From Phaeobacter sp. CECT 5382 (lineage in GTDB: Bacteria; Pseudomonadota; Alphaproteobacteria; Rhodobacterales; Rhodobacteraceae), in NCBI RefSeq assembly GCF_001457775.1, contig NZ_CYSG01000002.1:186001-250000 (forward strand): a DNA stretch of 64,000 nt. The letters run 5' to 3'. A program made the translations under genes and the position numbers. Positions 39,209 through 48,623 of this stretch are shown here, piece after piece. Below the pieces are notes generated by a model. The model had not been told where the DNA came from. It worked only from the letters and a program-made list of their open reading frames with translations, and did no database searches. Positions within the stretch are counted from its first letter, which is position 1, and each line of letters starts with the position of its first letter.

Positions 39209-40300
39209 CTATTGCTGTGACGCAGTGAGCAGATCCGTCTGCCCCTTCCACAGATCAAAGGCCTTGCGCATGACGGTGGGCAGATCCGTTGGGCGAAAGT
39301 CATGCCGTGGCAGAATTTCCTGGCCCTCCTGTGCAGTGAATTCAGGGGGTAGCTCTGCCAGCATGACACGCAGAATCAGGTGGAAATGGGTAAAGGTGTG
39401 GCGCACCTCAGCGCCCAAGTCCTGCCAGTCGGCTTCAAACGGGGCTTTGGGGCTTGGGGCTTCGTTCCAGTCGGATCCGGGCCAGCCGAGCATGCCACCC
39501 AATAGCCCTTTGTCGGGGCGGCGCTCCAGCAGCCAGTCGCCACTGGCGCTGCGGGCAAGATAGACAATGCCCAGCCGGGTTGGTTTTGGCTGCTTCGGGG
39601 TTTTCTTTGGCAGCTCCGTGGCGGTGCCCGCAACACGGGCCAGACAGGGCGCGCGCCAGGGGCAGATGCCACAGGCTGGGTTCTTGGGGGTGCAAAGCGT
39701 GGCTCCCAGATCCATCACCGCCTGGGCATAGTCGCCCGGGCGCTGCGTCGGGGTCAGGGCGGCGGCATGGGCTTTGAGTTCCGATTTGACACCAGGAAGC
39801 GGTGCGTGAACGTCATGTAGCCTTGCCATCACCCGTTCGACATTGCCATCCAGCACGGTCTCGACCTGATCAAAGGCGATCGAGGCCACGGCGGCCGCGG
39901 TATAGGGGCCGATACCGGGAAGTTTGAGCAGCGCCTCGTAGCTGCCAGGAAACACGCCCTCGAGATCGTTGGCCACCACGCGGGCGCATTTCAGCAGGTT
40001 ACGGGCGCGGGCGTAATAGCCAAGCCCGGCCCATTCCCCCATCACATCGGCATCTTCGGCGGCGGCAAGGTCTGCCACAGTGGGCCAGCGGCGGGTGAAA
40101 CGCTGGAAATAGTCGGTCACGGCGGCAACGGTGGTCTGTTGCAGCATCACTTCGCTCAGCCAGATCCGATAAGGATCGGGCACCACGCCTGCGGCGCGAT
40201 CTGCGGGGGAAACCCGCCAGGGCATGGCGCGGGCATTGTGATCATACCAGGCCAAAAGCTGCTGGTTCAAATCCGCGTCGTCGCTGTTCAGGTCACGCAT
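39209..40300 (-). CDS. mutY: A/G-specific adenine glycosylase MutY
   Basis: A 363 aa base-excision enzyme that removes adenine paired with 8-oxoguanine. It has the catalytic Glu region LSEVMLQQTTVAAV, the helix-hairpin-helix KLPGIGPYTAAAVASIAF followed by the catalytic Asp in VLDGNVERVMAR, and the iron-sulfur loop with four cysteines (CTPKNPACGICPWRAPC). A C-terminal NUDIX-like domain (about 230-355) recognises 8-oxoguanine. Length is normal. It is divergent from dciA across 86 bases. With mutM at 14 kb, the GO repair pair is in the window. Confidence 0.95.
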   Translation of the reverse strand: MRDLNSDDADLNQQLLAWYDHNARAMPWRVSPADRAAGVVPDPYRIWLSEVMLQQTTVAAVTDYFQRFTRRWPTVADLAAAEDADVMGEWAGLGYYARARNLLKCARVVANDLEGVFPGSYEALLKLPGIGPYTAAAVASIAFDQVETVLDGNVERVMARLHDVHAPLPGVKSELKAHAAALTPTQRPGDYAQAVMDLGATLCTPKNPACGICPWRAPCLARVAGTATELPKKTPKQPKPTRLGIVYLARSASGDWLLERRPDKGLLGGMLGWPGSDWNEAPSPKAPFEADWQDLGAEVRHTFTHFHLILRVMLAELPPEFTAQEGQEILPRHDFRPTDLPTVMRKAFDLWKGQTDLLTASQQ

Positions 40301-40386
40301 TCTTTACCCCTCTGACGTGGTGGTTTTGCTGGCCAAGGTATTCCGGCTCTTTACAATAGGGCGGGTAGTCACGCAAAACCACAGTC

Positions 40387-40914
40387 ATGGCATTCAGACG
40401 CAGCACCACACGCGGGTTCGCACGAACCTCCCGTCTGCTCAATGAGCAAATTCGCAAGGCCGGTGAAAGCCGTGGCTTTGCGGTGTCGCGTCTGCTGACC
40501 CATTGGGAGGAAATCGCCGGTACTGATATTGCTGCTATCGCGCGGCCGGTAAAGGTCGGCTATGGGCGCAGCGCCTTTGGGGCCACGTTGACGGTGCTGA
40601 CGACCGGCGCTCATGCCCCGATGCTGGAGATGCAAAAGGAACAGCTGCGCGCCAAGGTGAATGCGGTCTATGGCTATAATGCCATTTCCAAAGTTTGGAT
40701 CACCCAGACTGCTCCGACGGGATTTTCCGACGGCCAGGTAGAATTCAAATACGCCCCCAAGGTGCAAAAGCCACTGCAGGCTGATCCCAAAGATCAGGCC
40801 GAGGCGGCGCAGGCCGCCGAAGGGGTTGAAAACGAAGATCTGCGCGCCGCGCTTGAGCGGTTGGGGCGCAATGTGCTGACAAAACAAAAAACTCAACGAA
40901 AGGGGTATGAATGA
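40387..40914 (+). CDS. DciA-like protein (DUF721), replicative helicase loading/operation
   Basis: A 175 aa protein. Residues about 10-100 match the DUF721/DciA domain (LLNEQIRKAGESRGFAVSRLLTHWEEIAG, then GATLTVLTTGAHAPMLEMQKEQLRAKVNAVYGY); the tail is charged and probably flexible. DciA is the ancestral bacterial loader or partner of DnaB helicase where DnaC is absent. It overlaps the DsbA-family gene by four bases (ATGA), making a two-gene operon, and is divergent from mutY. Confidence 0.85.
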   Translation: MAFRRSTTRGFARTSRLLNEQIRKAGESRGFAVSRLLTHWEEIAGTDIAAIARPVKVGYGRSAFGATLTVLTTGAHAPMLEMQKEQLRAKVNAVYGYNAISKVWITQTAPTGFSDGQVEFKYAPKVQKPLQADPKDQAEAAQAAEGVENEDLRAALERLGRNVLTKQKTQRKGYE

Positions 40915-41582
40915 CCCGTCTCATGTCTGGTGTTTTTGCTGCGGTGGCGCTTGCTGCCGGGGCCTATGCCGTCACTGGCTATAACAGCCAAAGCCGTCTG
41001 CCCGAAAATCCGCTGATCGGTGCTGCCTTCGCCCAAGAGGCCGAAGTGGACACCTCGACCATCACCGAAATGGTCATGGGCGCCGAGGATGCGCCGGTCA
41101 CAATGATCGAATACGCATCCTATACCTGCCCGCATTGCGCCACGTTCCATAACGGTGTCTTCAAGCAGTTGAAAGAAGACTACATCGATACCGGCAAGGT
41201 GAAATTCATCTACCGTGAGGTCTATTTTGACCGCTACGGCCTTTGGGCTTCGATGATTGCACGTTGTGCAGGCCCGGAGAAATTTTTTGGAATCAATGAT
41301 TTGATCTTCAAGGGGCAATCCGAATGGGCCCGTGCCGGTGGTGCCTCCGAGATCACCGATGAGTTGCGCAAAATTGGCCGTCTCGCTGGACTGGAGAACG
41401 ACACGCTCGAGGCCTGTCTGCAAGACGGCACCAAGGCGCAAACTCTGGTCAGCTGGTATCAGGAAAACGCCGAAGAGCACGGGATCGAATCGACGCCTTC
41501 CTTTATTTTGAACGGCACCAAGATCGAAAATCAGTCCTACGCAGAGTTCAAAGCACTGATCGACGCCGAGCTGGACAGCTAA
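40911..41582 (+). CDS. DsbA-family thiol:disulfide oxidoreductase
   Basis: A 223 aa exported thioredoxin-fold protein. An N-terminal hydrophobic segment (about 5-24) serves as signal or anchor. The active site is Cys73-Pro-His-Cys76 in SYTCPHCATF, and the cis-proline loop is ESTPSFILNG. It resembles the DsbA/BdbD type found with DUF721 in Rhodobacteraceae and should form disulfides in periplasmic proteins. It overlaps the upstream DciA gene and ends at a terminator shared with convergent lpxK. Confidence 0.9.
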   Translation: MTRLMSGVFAAVALAAGAYAVTGYNSQSRLPENPLIGAAFAQEAEVDTSTITEMVMGAEDAPVTMIEYASYTCPHCATFHNGVFKQLKEDYIDTGKVKFIYREVYFDRYGLWASMIARCAGPEKFFGINDLIFKGQSEWARAGGASEITDELRKIGRLAGLENDTLEACLQDGTKAQTLVSWYQENAEEHGIESTPSFILNGTKIENQSYAEFKALIDAELDS

Positions 41583-41624
41583 GCCGGTCTGTCGGCTGTC
41601 AAAACGCATTCAAGGATGAAAAAG

Positions 41625-41650
41625 GCCCGGGGGAAACCTCGGGCTTTTTT
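41625..41650. terminator. Bidirectional terminator between dsbA-like gene and lpxK
   Basis: GCCCGGGG-GAAA-CCTCGGGC followed by TTTTTT on the plus strand; on the minus strand the same stem is followed by CTTTTTC. Confidence 0.8.
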
Positions 41651-41682
41651 GTGTCGTTATGCTGTGTAGCGCACAACAGAAT

Positions 41683-42687
41683 TTATGGCGGTGGGGGTGC
41701 AATGGCACGCAGGCGTGCGCTCAGCGCATCTTCGCCTTCGATCTGCAGGCGCACGGGCAGGGTGACTACCTTATGGCGAAAACTCTGGGGCAGGCGCACC
41801 GCATCTTTTTCGGTGGTGACCAATTGTGCACCGCGCAGCCGTGCTTCGGTTTCGAGCCGGGTCAGCAAGGTGGTGGATAGCCGTTGGTGATCTTCTAGGG
41901 CTTCGGCATGGATGATATTGGCGCCGAGCCGACGCAGCGTATCAAAGAATTTCTGCGGATAGCCAATGCCGGCAAAGGCCAAAACTGGCGTATCCTGCCA
42001 GGGCATGCCGGTCTGCAAAGGCTCCAGCGCTGCGGTGACATGCGGTTTACCCAGCAGGGCGCCGCTCCAGATCCGGACGAACTCCGCCTGCGCCGCCGCG
42101 TTCCCGATCGATAGCACCAGATCTGCGCGGGCAAGGCCCACTGGCACGGGTTCGCGCAAGGGGCCGGAGGGCAGGCAGCGCCCATTGCCAAAACCACGCT
42201 TGGCGTCCACCACGACAATCGACAGGTCCTTTGTCACGCCCGGGTTTTGAAACCCGTCATCCAGCAAGATGACCGTGGCGCCTGCCGATTCGGCGGCCTG
42301 AACCCCGAGGGCGCGATCCCTGGAAACCCAGACCTCACCAAAGGCGGCCAGCAGCAAAGGTTCATCGCCGCAATCGGCGGCGCTGTGGCGACCGGGGTCC
42401 ACGGCCACTGGCCCTTCGAGCCGCCCACCGTAGCCACGACTGACCACATGCGGGTCGTGCCCCATGTTGCGTAGGTGCTCCACCAGCCAGATCACCGTCG
42501 GGGTCTTGCCAGTGCCCCCGGCATTCAGGTTGCCGACGCAGATCACCGGAACCGAGGATGTGTAGCCGGTCCCTGCCCGTAGGCGACGTGCGGTGGCCTG
42601 CGCATAGATCCAGCCCAATGGGGCCAGCAGGCTGGCGCGCAGATCAAAGTCTTTGGGAGGCTTATTCCAAAATTCAGGGGGCCGCAT
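41683..42687 (-). CDS. lpxK: Tetraacyldisaccharide 4'-kinase LpxK
   Basis: A 334 aa membrane-associated kinase that adds the 4'-phosphate to lipid A precursor. The Walker A motif [15 protein letters not shown] lies at about 51-65, after a single hydrophobic N-terminal helix; [14 protein letters not shown] and the [12 protein letters not shown]-terminal motif are LpxK-specific. It overlaps the kdtA-like gene by 14 bases and is the last gene of the operon, so lipid A and Kdo steps are coupled. Confidence 0.95.
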   Translation of the reverse strand: MRPPEFWNKPPKDFDLRASLLAPLGWIYAQATARRLRAGTGYTSSVPVICVGNLNAGGTGKTPTVIWLVEHLRNMGHDPHVVSRGYGGRLEGPVAVDPGRHSAADCGDEPLLLAAFGEVWVSRDRALGVQAAESAGATVILLDDGFQNPGVTKDLSIVVVDAKRGFGNGRCLPSGPLREPVPVGLARADLVLSIGNAAAQAEFVRIWSGALLGKPHVTAALEPLQTGMPWQDTPVLAFAGIGYPQKFFDTLRRLGANIIHAEALEDHQRLSTTLLTRLETEARLRGAQLVTTEKDAVRLPQSFRHKVVTLPVRLQIEGEDALSARLRAIAPPPP

Positions 42688-43846
42688 TTTGCTCCTCGCG
42701 TAGGTCCAGAATATCCTGGACCCTATCTATCAGTTGATCGGTCATGGCGGCCCCTTCGGTCACGGCATTCCAGCCGGTCAGTGCCATTTCCGCTGCCATG
42801 TCTGGTGCGGACAGGTGGATGACCATTTCGGCCAGCTCCTGTGGGCTCTTGATCCGCTCGGACGCGCCAATTGCGCCAAGCCGGGCGTAAATGTCCCGAT
42901 GCTGGCCCGTGCCCGGTCCATGCAGCACTACAGAGCCAAGCGCCAGCGCATCCAGTGGGCTTTGGCCGGGCATTTGCGGCATCATGCTGTTGGCCAGAAA
43001 TGAAACCGGAGCAACCCGGTACCACAGGCCCAGTTCTTCACAATCGACCAACAGGACCTGGGTATAGTCATCCGGCTCTTCTCCTGCGGTCCAATCGGCG
43101 CATTGCAGGCCGCTGGCCCGCAGCAGGCTGCGCGCCCGGGCATGACAGTCGGGACTGTCGATGGCGACCACCAGCAACAATCGGTGCAGCAGTCTGAGTG
43201 CAATGCGATGCGCATCCAGCAGGGTGGGGATCTCTTTCAGCTGTGCATGGGCCGCCAGCCAGACCGGGCGGCTGGCCAGGCTCTGTTGCAGGGCATTCAG
43301 GTCTTCTTGCAGACATCCGGGGGGCAGGGTCGAAATCCGCAGGGGCGGCGCCAGCAGCAGGCGGTCTTCGGCCAGATCACCGCGCAGCAACTGATTGCGC
43401 ACCGCCACCGAAGGCGTCAGCACAGTTTCAAAAGTGCTGAACATGCGGTGGCGCTGATCCGGCAGCCAGCGCAGCTTGCGGGTTGGCAGCTCATCTTCGC
43501 GGATATCGATCAGCAGGGCAGAAACGCGTTGATCGCGCATCTGTCGCAACACGCCTCGGCGCAGATTTCCCCCGGCCCAGAGGCAGAGATCCGGCCGCCA
43601 ATGGCTGAGAAATGATTTTGCTTCAACAGTTTGGTCCTCCGGCAGTGTACCAAGGGCAAAATCGCAGCCGTCGGCCAGAGGGATATCGCCCATCTCCGCT
43701 TCCCAGGTGGCGATCACAACTAGGTCCGGGCGCATGGCCTTCAAACGGTGCCCGATATCGCAGAGCGCCAGATAGCGCTCGATATTGGTCGCATGCAGCC
43801 AAAGCACTTCGCCCTCGGGGCGGGGAGGCAGCGCGGGCTCAGCCAT
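42674..43846 (-). CDS. 3-deoxy-D-manno-octulosonic acid transferase-like glycosyltransferase
   Basis: A 390 aa protein resembling KdtA/WaaA, which adds Kdo to lipid A precursor. The N-terminal domain begins [12 protein letters not shown], then [28 protein letters not shown]; the C-terminal part has [30 protein letters not shown], the nucleotide-sugar side. It is divergent: the usual HxxSxGE motif reads HATNIER, and no N-terminal membrane helix is present from ATG 43846. The start lacks a clear ribosome-binding site and is preceded by a 12-base tandem repeat. Position before lpxK supports the call. Confidence 0.72.
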   Translation of the reverse strand: MAEPALPPRPEGEVLWLHATNIERYLALCDIGHRLKAMRPDLVVIATWEAEMGDIPLADGCDFALGTLPEDQTVEAKSFLSHWRPDLCLWAGGNLRRGVLRQMRDQRVSALLIDIREDELPTRKLRWLPDQRHRMFSTFETVLTPSVAVRNQLLRGDLAEDRLLLAPPLRISTLPPGCLQEDLNALQQSLASRPVWLAAHAQLKEIPTLLDAHRIALRLLHRLLLVVAIDSPDCHARARSLLRASGLQCADWTAGEEPDDYTQVLLVDCEELGLWYRVAPVSFLANSMMPQMPGQSPLDALALGSVVLHGPGTGQHRDIYARLGAIGASERIKSPQELAEMVIHLSAPDMAAEMALTGWNAVTEGAAMTDQLIDRVQDILDLREEQNAAP

Positions 43847-43878
43847 GAGAAAACGACTGGCGCAAACGCAGGCCAAAA

Positions 43879-43926
43879 GACTGGGCCTGTGACTGGGCCT
43901 GTGACTGGGGCTGTGACTGGGCCTGT
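43879..43926. repeat. Four tandem copies of a 12-base repeat
   Basis: GACTGGGCCTGT is repeated four times (43879, 43891, 43903, 43915), with one C-to-G change in the third copy and a partial fifth copy. It lies between cysQ and the kdtA-like gene. The period is a multiple of three, so copy changes would not shift a frame. Confidence 0.85.
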
Positions 43927-43944
43927 GACGGGGGACACATCCGG

Positions 43945-44754
43945 TCAGTACCGCCCGGGAATGCCGGGGCCTTGTGGTTCCAGCCCGGCCAGCAGTACCT
44001 GATGCACGTCGGGGGCGGCTGCAAGTACACCATCCAGCAACGGGGTCGCATTGTTGAAACGCAGACCCGTGCCGTGGCGATCCGTGGTGACGCCGCCAGC
44101 TTCGCGCAGCAGCAGATCCCCGGCGGCAATATCCCATTCCCAGCTGCGGCGCAGCGTCAGCATGGCGCCGTAGCCGCCATCGGCCACCCGCGCCAAACGA
44201 TAGGCCAGAGAAGGGCGGTAGCTGCGCAAGAATTCCGGCGCGCTGCCACCGCGCCAATGTTTACTGTCGAGATTTGGTTTGGCTGTCAGGACCTTGGTCT
44301 GAGGCAGCTCTGTCGGTGGGGTAACTGACACAGGCTGGCCATTGCAAAAGGCACCCTGTCCCTTGGCGGCGGAATACAACAACTCACGTTTTGGCAGGTA
44401 GATGACTGCGGCGATGACCTCGCCGCGTTCTGCCACGGCCAGCGAATGGGCCCAGGTTCGCGACCCTTCGGCAAAGCTGCGGGTGCCATCAATCGGGTCG
44501 ATAATAAAGACGCGATCCCGGCCTAGGCGCTCCTGGCTGTCTTCGCTCTCTTCTGACAGCCAGCCATAGTTGGGCCGCGCCTGGGGCAGCATGTCTTCTA
44601 GCATGGCATTCACGGCCAGATCGGCCTCGGTAACGGGCCCCTGATCATCCGGTTTGTCCCAGCGTTTTGCATCCGGGCCAGAGTATTTCAGGGCGATGTC
44701 ACCGGCGGCCTCGGCCGCCTGGATTAACAGGGCGAGGTCTTCAGCTGCCGGCAA
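43945..44754 (-). CDS. cysQ: CysQ-like 3'(2'),5'-bisphosphate nucleotidase / inositol monophosphatase family
   Basis: A 269 aa lithium-sensitive-type phosphatase. The metal motifs are GPVTEADLAVN, SEESEDS, DPIDGTRSFAEG and WEWDIAAGDLLLREAGG. CysQ, which clears 3'-phosphoadenosine 5'-phosphate, is the closest named type, but true inositol-phosphatase activity cannot be ruled out. It overlaps the pmbA start-proximal gene end by 14 bases and is second in a pmbA-cysQ-kdtA-lpxK operon. The same neighbourhood is common in Rhodobacteraceae, as I recall it. Confidence 0.85.
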   Translation of the reverse strand: MPAAEDLALLIQAAEAAGDIALKYSGPDAKRWDKPDDQGPVTEADLAVNAMLEDMLPQARPNYGWLSEESEDSQERLGRDRVFIIDPIDGTRSFAEGSRTWAHSLAVAERGEVIAAVIYLPKRELLYSAAKGQGAFCNGQPVSVTPPTELPQTKVLTAKPNLDSKHWRGGSAPEFLRSYRPSLAYRLARVADGGYGAMLTLRRSWEWDIAAGDLLLREAGGVTTDRHGTGLRFNNATPLLDGVLAAAPDVHQVLLAGLEPQGPGIPGRY

Positions 44755-46093
44755 GGGTCATTCCTTCGACCAGAAGCGAGGGCACCACGCGCGACAGGTA
44801 ATCACGTGCGTCATTGGCGGGGATGATCCCCTTGAGCATATCGAGCAGGTTACCCGCAATGGTGCATTCGTTGACCGGATAGGCGATTTCGCCATTCTCG
44901 ATCCAATAGCCGGAGGCACCGCGTGAATAGTCCCCGGTGTTGGGGTTGATGGTGGACCCGATGAGCGATGTCACCAGCAAGCCTGTGCCCATGCCCGAGA
45001 TGAGATCATCGCGGCTTTGCTCACCCGGTGTCAGGGCAATGTTCCAGTTCGAGGGCGACGGAACCGATCCAATGCCGCGCGCTGCATTGCCGGTGCTTTG
45101 TAGGCCAAGTTTCTTGGCAGAGGCCAGATCCAGGGTCCAGCCGGTCAGCACACCGTCCTGAATAATGGCGCGGCGGCGGGTGGCCAGACCTTCGCCATCA
45201 AAGGGACGCGAGCCCGAAATACGGGGGCGATGCGGGTCTTCGATCACTGATAGGGCTTCTGGCAGGATCTGCTGCCCCAGACTGTCTTTCAACCAGGAGG
45301 AGCCACGCGCAATGGCGGCCCCATTTGCGGCGGCCAGAAGGTGCCCAATCAAAGACGAGGAAATGCGTTCGTCAAACAGCACCGGATAGCTGCCGGTCTG
45401 TGGGCGCCGCGCATCCAGCCGGGCCACTGCGCGCTCACCTGCAATGCGACCGATGTCGCCGGGACTGCGCAGATCGGCCTGAAAGGTGCGGGAATCGCCG
45501 TCGTAATCGCGCTCCATCCCGGCGCCGGTGCCGGCGATCCCGGTGCAGGAAATTGACCGGCCGGTGCGCTGATAGCCGCCAGAAAACCCGTTGGTGGTTG
45601 CCAGATAGATGGCGTGATGGCCGTATCCGGCTGCGGCGGCTTGCACCTGGCTGATGCCGTCGATGGCCTGACAGGCGGCTTCGGCCTCCAAGGCGTCGCG
45701 TTGCAAAGCATCGGGGGCGGGCTCGTCGCTGGGGTCACACAGCTCAAGTGCGTCAAGATCCCAGTCTTGTGCCAGCTGATCAGCCGAGGCCAGCCCGGTA
45801 TAGGGATCTTCTGGGGCTTCGCGGGCCATGGCCACGGCGCGTTCGGCCATGGCAGCCAGGGTTTCGGGGCGACTGTCCGATGAGGAGACCTGCGCCTGAC
45901 GCTGACCGATGAAGACCCGCAGACCCAGATCGGTGCCCTCGGAGCGTTCCGCATGTTCCAGCTTGCCTTCGCGCACTTCGATGCTGAGAGAGCGACCCTC
46001 GGCGGCCATGGCATCGGCAGCATCAGCCCCGGCACGTTTGGCGGCGTCAATCAGGGCTTGGCATAGCGTTTGCGGAGACTGGGTCATGGGCAC
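44741..46093 (-). CDS. pmbA: TldE/PmbA family metalloprotease subunit
   Basis: A 450 aa protein of the TldD/PmbA family, which forms a heterodimeric protease that degrades unfolded or modified peptides. The N-terminal SIEVREGKLEHAERSEGTDLGLRVFIGQRQAQVSSSD and the C-terminal LLVTSLIGSTINPNTGDYSRGASGYWIENGEIAYPVNECTIAGNL are typical of the PmbA (TldE) subunit, which lacks the HExxxH metal motif of TldD; I see none. It is the first gene of the operon with cysQ, kdtA-like and lpxK. TldD is not in the window. Confidence 0.9.
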   Translation of the reverse strand: MPMTQSPQTLCQALIDAAKRAGADAADAMAAEGRSLSIEVREGKLEHAERSEGTDLGLRVFIGQRQAQVSSSDSRPETLAAMAERAVAMAREAPEDPYTGLASADQLAQDWDLDALELCDPSDEPAPDALQRDALEAEAACQAIDGISQVQAAAAGYGHHAIYLATTNGFSGGYQRTGRSISCTGIAGTGAGMERDYDGDSRTFQADLRSPGDIGRIAGERAVARLDARRPQTGSYPVLFDERISSSLIGHLLAAANGAAIARGSSWLKDSLGQQILPEALSVIEDPHRPRISGSRPFDGEGLATRRRAIIQDGVLTGWTLDLASAKKLGLQSTGNAARGIGSVPSPSNWNIALTPGEQSRDDLISGMGTGLLVTSLIGSTINPNTGDYSRGASGYWIENGEIAYPVNECTIAGNLLDMLKGIIPANDARDYLSRVVPSLLVEGMTLAGS

Positions 46094-46159
46094 CTACTCT
46101 ATTTGGATTGCTACAAGAGCTAGCCAGAGCGGCGCGCTGCTGCAAGGGCACGGCACGAA

Positions 46160-46181
46160 AAAGGGCCGCAGATTGCGGCCC
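46160..46181 (-). terminator. Intrinsic terminator after DUF2125 gene
   Basis: Read on the minus strand, GGGCCGC-AATCT-GCGGCCC is followed by TTTTT, 30 bases after the gene stop at 46211. Confidence 0.75.
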
Positions 46182-46210
46182 TCAGGGATGATTTCACAGG
46201 AAACCAGCTC

Positions 46211-47731
46211 TTATTTGATGCGCTGGCCATTGGCGTGGATCTGGCCGTCCTCGGAGACCTTGATTTCCGAGGTCAGGGTATCTTCGCCCTCACCGGGCAC
46301 GCCGAACATGCCCATCATCATCCGTGCGCCCATGGCATCGCTGTCGCTGACCAAGCCCATTTTGATAAGATTGTCGATCAGACCATTGGCCCCTTCGAGT
46401 TTGAGATTGGCCACACCATCCGGGGCAGGCATGCCGTCATAGGTGTCAAGATCGGCATTGTTGAAGGTGAAGTCACCGGTGCCTGTCAGTTTGGCACCCG
46501 CTGCAGAAACCAGCAGCTGCTTAATGCTGACGGCGTTCAGCTCTCCGGGTTCCTGATCGCCGCGCTCAAGGCCTTCGAGGGCCTTTGCGTCAAACAGGTC
46601 AAGTAGCAGTTTGCCCTTGCCAGCGAGATCCAGGACAATTGTTGCCGGGTCATGTGGCAGGGTGCCGGTGGGATCAACCATACCCCAGAGCATTTCAGGA
46701 ACTGCAAAGTCACGCAGTGTCACGCCCAAGGCAAAATCCTGTTCAGTGTCGGACTGGCTAACTGGCATCAAGAGCTTGAAGCCGGTTTCGGCCATGGTCA
46801 GCGCCAGCGGAAAGGGGATTTCTGATCCAGAAACGTTTAGGCTGATACCCTGTTGTTTTACATCGTAAGACAGGCCGTCTTGGCTCATGGCCATAGCAAT
46901 ATCACCACCGGTGGAGCTGCTTTGAAGATCGAAACTGTCGCTGCCAGTGACGCTGACGTTCGTGTTGCCGCCTGCATGGGCAAAAGTGCCGTCAAAGCCA
47001 AAGCCAGCTTTGATCAGATCCGACATCTGAGGGTTCTTCAGGCCATTTGGCACAACGCTGGTGCCGGCAAAGGTCAATTTGGACATTGCCCCAGTTACGG
47101 TGCCGCTGTCTGCCGATTCCGGATCCTTGAAGCTAAAGTCATATTTGACGTCGGCAATGGTCATGGTCTGATCATAGCTGCGCAGATCCGCGATTTGCAT
47201 GTTGGTTCTGGTGGCGACGTCGCTAAACACCACGCTGGCCTTTACCAGATCATCTGGGACGTCTTCGCCGGTGGCTTCGATCTTGTTCAGCGTCATGGTG
47301 ACCTTGCTCGAGGCATAGTCATAGGCCATGGCTGAGGTATCGCCGGACACCACCATTGGCGCACCGTCATGCGAAAAAAGGATCTCTACCGAGAATTTTT
47401 CTTTGTCATCTGAACCAACAAAGGACATCGGAAATTCTTTTGGCAGCAGCATATTGACGGTGCCGTCGCCGTTTTCGACAAACTTGATTTCGGGCATCAT
47501 AAACCCGCCGGTCGCATCCTCTTCGGGGATCGGCATGGTCATGGTGATATCGCTGACGGTGAGGGTATTGCCCGACATGCTTTCGGTGCCGGTGACTGTG
47601 TAGCCGGTGCCGGTCATATAGGCTTTCCAGTCAGACCAGACATCCTGGGCGCTGACATCTGCAAATGCACCTTGGGCGGAAATAATCAGGATTGCAGCAG
47701 CGCTACTGCTGCGTGCGAGGAAAACTGACAT
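46211..47731 (-). CDS. DUF2125 domain-containing periplasmic protein
   Basis: A 506 aa exported protein with an N-terminal signal (MSVFLARSSSAAAILIISAQGAFA, cleavage near 24) and a long, beta-rich, Thr/Ser/Asp-rich body. It matches the alphaproteobacterial DUF2125 family in length and pattern (YDYASSKVTMTLN, then NADLDTYDGMPAPDGVANLKLEGANGLIDNLIKMGLV near the end). Function is unknown; relatives are thought to sit in the envelope. ATG 47731 has GAAAGG at 8-base spacing; the frame is open far upstream by chance. It is divergent from the SDR gene and ends at a terminator. Confidence 0.82.
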   Translation of the reverse strand: MSVFLARSSSAAAILIISAQGAFADVSAQDVWSDWKAYMTGTGYTVTGTESMSGNTLTVSDITMTMPIPEEDATGGFMMPEIKFVENGDGTVNMLLPKEFPMSFVGSDDKEKFSVEILFSHDGAPMVVSGDTSAMAYDYASSKVTMTLNKIEATGEDVPDDLVKASVVFSDVATRTNMQIADLRSYDQTMTIADVKYDFSFKDPESADSGTVTGAMSKLTFAGTSVVPNGLKNPQMSDLIKAGFGFDGTFAHAGGNTNVSVTGSDSFDLQSSSTGGDIAMAMSQDGLSYDVKQQGISLNVSGSEIPFPLALTMAETGFKLLMPVSQSDTEQDFALGVTLRDFAVPEMLWGMVDPTGTLPHDPATIVLDLAGKGKLLLDLFDAKALEGLERGDQEPGELNAVSIKQLLVSAAGAKLTGTGDFTFNNADLDTYDGMPAPDGVANLKLEGANGLIDNLIKMGLVSDSDAMGARMMMGMFGVPGEGEDTLTSEIKVSEDGQIHANGQRIK

Positions 47732-47870
47732 AGGATAACCTTTCTGCATATCTGCAAATTCAATGGCCCGTATGGTCGACTGCGTGCTTCCCAGCGTCAA
47801 GGGTGCCTGGGACTGGACCGTTCCCCCTAAGCAGTTTACCACATTCTGGAGGGCGGATTTGGAGATTAAT

Positions 47871-48623
47871 ATGATCGATATCAAGGGTAAAACTGTTGTC
47901 ATCACCGGTGCAAGCCGGGGTATCGGGGCGGATGCAGCACGTGTCTTTGCGGCAGCCGGGGCCAATCTGGCCTTGCTGGCAAGGAGCACCGACAGTCTGG
48001 CGACCCTCGCCGAAGAGATCGGCGAAAACACGCTGGCTTTTGCCTGCGATGTGTCAGACCCGGCCGCAGTCGCGGCTGCCCTGCAAAAGATCCATGCGGA
48101 TTTTGGCAGTCTGGATGTGCTGATCAACAATGCCGGCGTCATCGACCCGATTGCCCGCATCGAGGAGGCCAGCCCAGCCGATTGGGGCAAGCTCATTGAT
48201 ATCAATATCAAAGGCGTCTTCAACGGGGTGCACGCCGCTTTGCCGCTGATGAAATCGGGCGGGGGCGGCACCATCATCAATATTGGGTCTGGTGCGGCCT
48301 ATAACGCGCTCGAAGGCTGGAGCGCCTATTGCACCTCTAAGGCGGGGGTTCTGATGCTGACGCGGGCGCTGCATCTCGAAGAAGGCAGCAACGGCATTCG
48401 GGTGCTGAGCCTGTCGCCAGGCACCGTCGCAACTGAGATGCAACGCAAGATCAAATCCAGCGGTATTAACCCGGTAAGCCAGCTTGCCTGGAAGGATCAC
48501 GTGCCTGCCGAATGGCCAGCCAAGACTCTGTTGTGGATGTGCAGCCCGGATGCGGATGAGTTCCTCGGTGACGAGGTCTCGCTGCGGCTTGATCTCATTC
48601 GTCGTCGGGTGGGCCTGATATGA
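47871..48623 (+). CDS. Short-chain dehydrogenase/reductase
   Basis: A 250 aa NAD(P)-dependent oxidoreductase. The cofactor motif TGASRGIG lies at 13-20, NNAG at about 84-87, and the catalytic Ser and Tyr-x3-Lys pair in GSGAAY and YCTSK. ATG 47871 follows TTTGGAGATTAAT. Length is normal. Substrate cannot be predicted. It overlaps the crotonase-like gene by four bases (ATGA), starting a series of SDR, crotonase, VOC and flavoprotein genes in the same direction. Confidence 0.9.
   Translation: MIDIKGKTVVITGASRGIGADAARVFAAAGANLALLARSTDSLATLAEEIGENTLAFACDVSDPAAVAAALQKIHADFGSLDVLINNAGVIDPIARIEEASPADWGKLIDINIKGVFNGVHAALPLMKSGGGGTIINIGSGAAYNALEGWSAYCTSKAGVLMLTRALHLEEGSNGIRVLSLSPGTVATEMQRKIKSSGINPVSQLAWKDHVPAEWPAKTLLWMCSPDADEFLGDEVSLRLDLIRRRVGLI

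Noticed and set aside
42674-44257. A 527-codon version of the kdtA-like protein
   Set aside because: The extra part lies opposite nothing but overlaps cysQ out of frame and encodes only the tandem repeat and low-complexity text; ATG 43846 is preferred.
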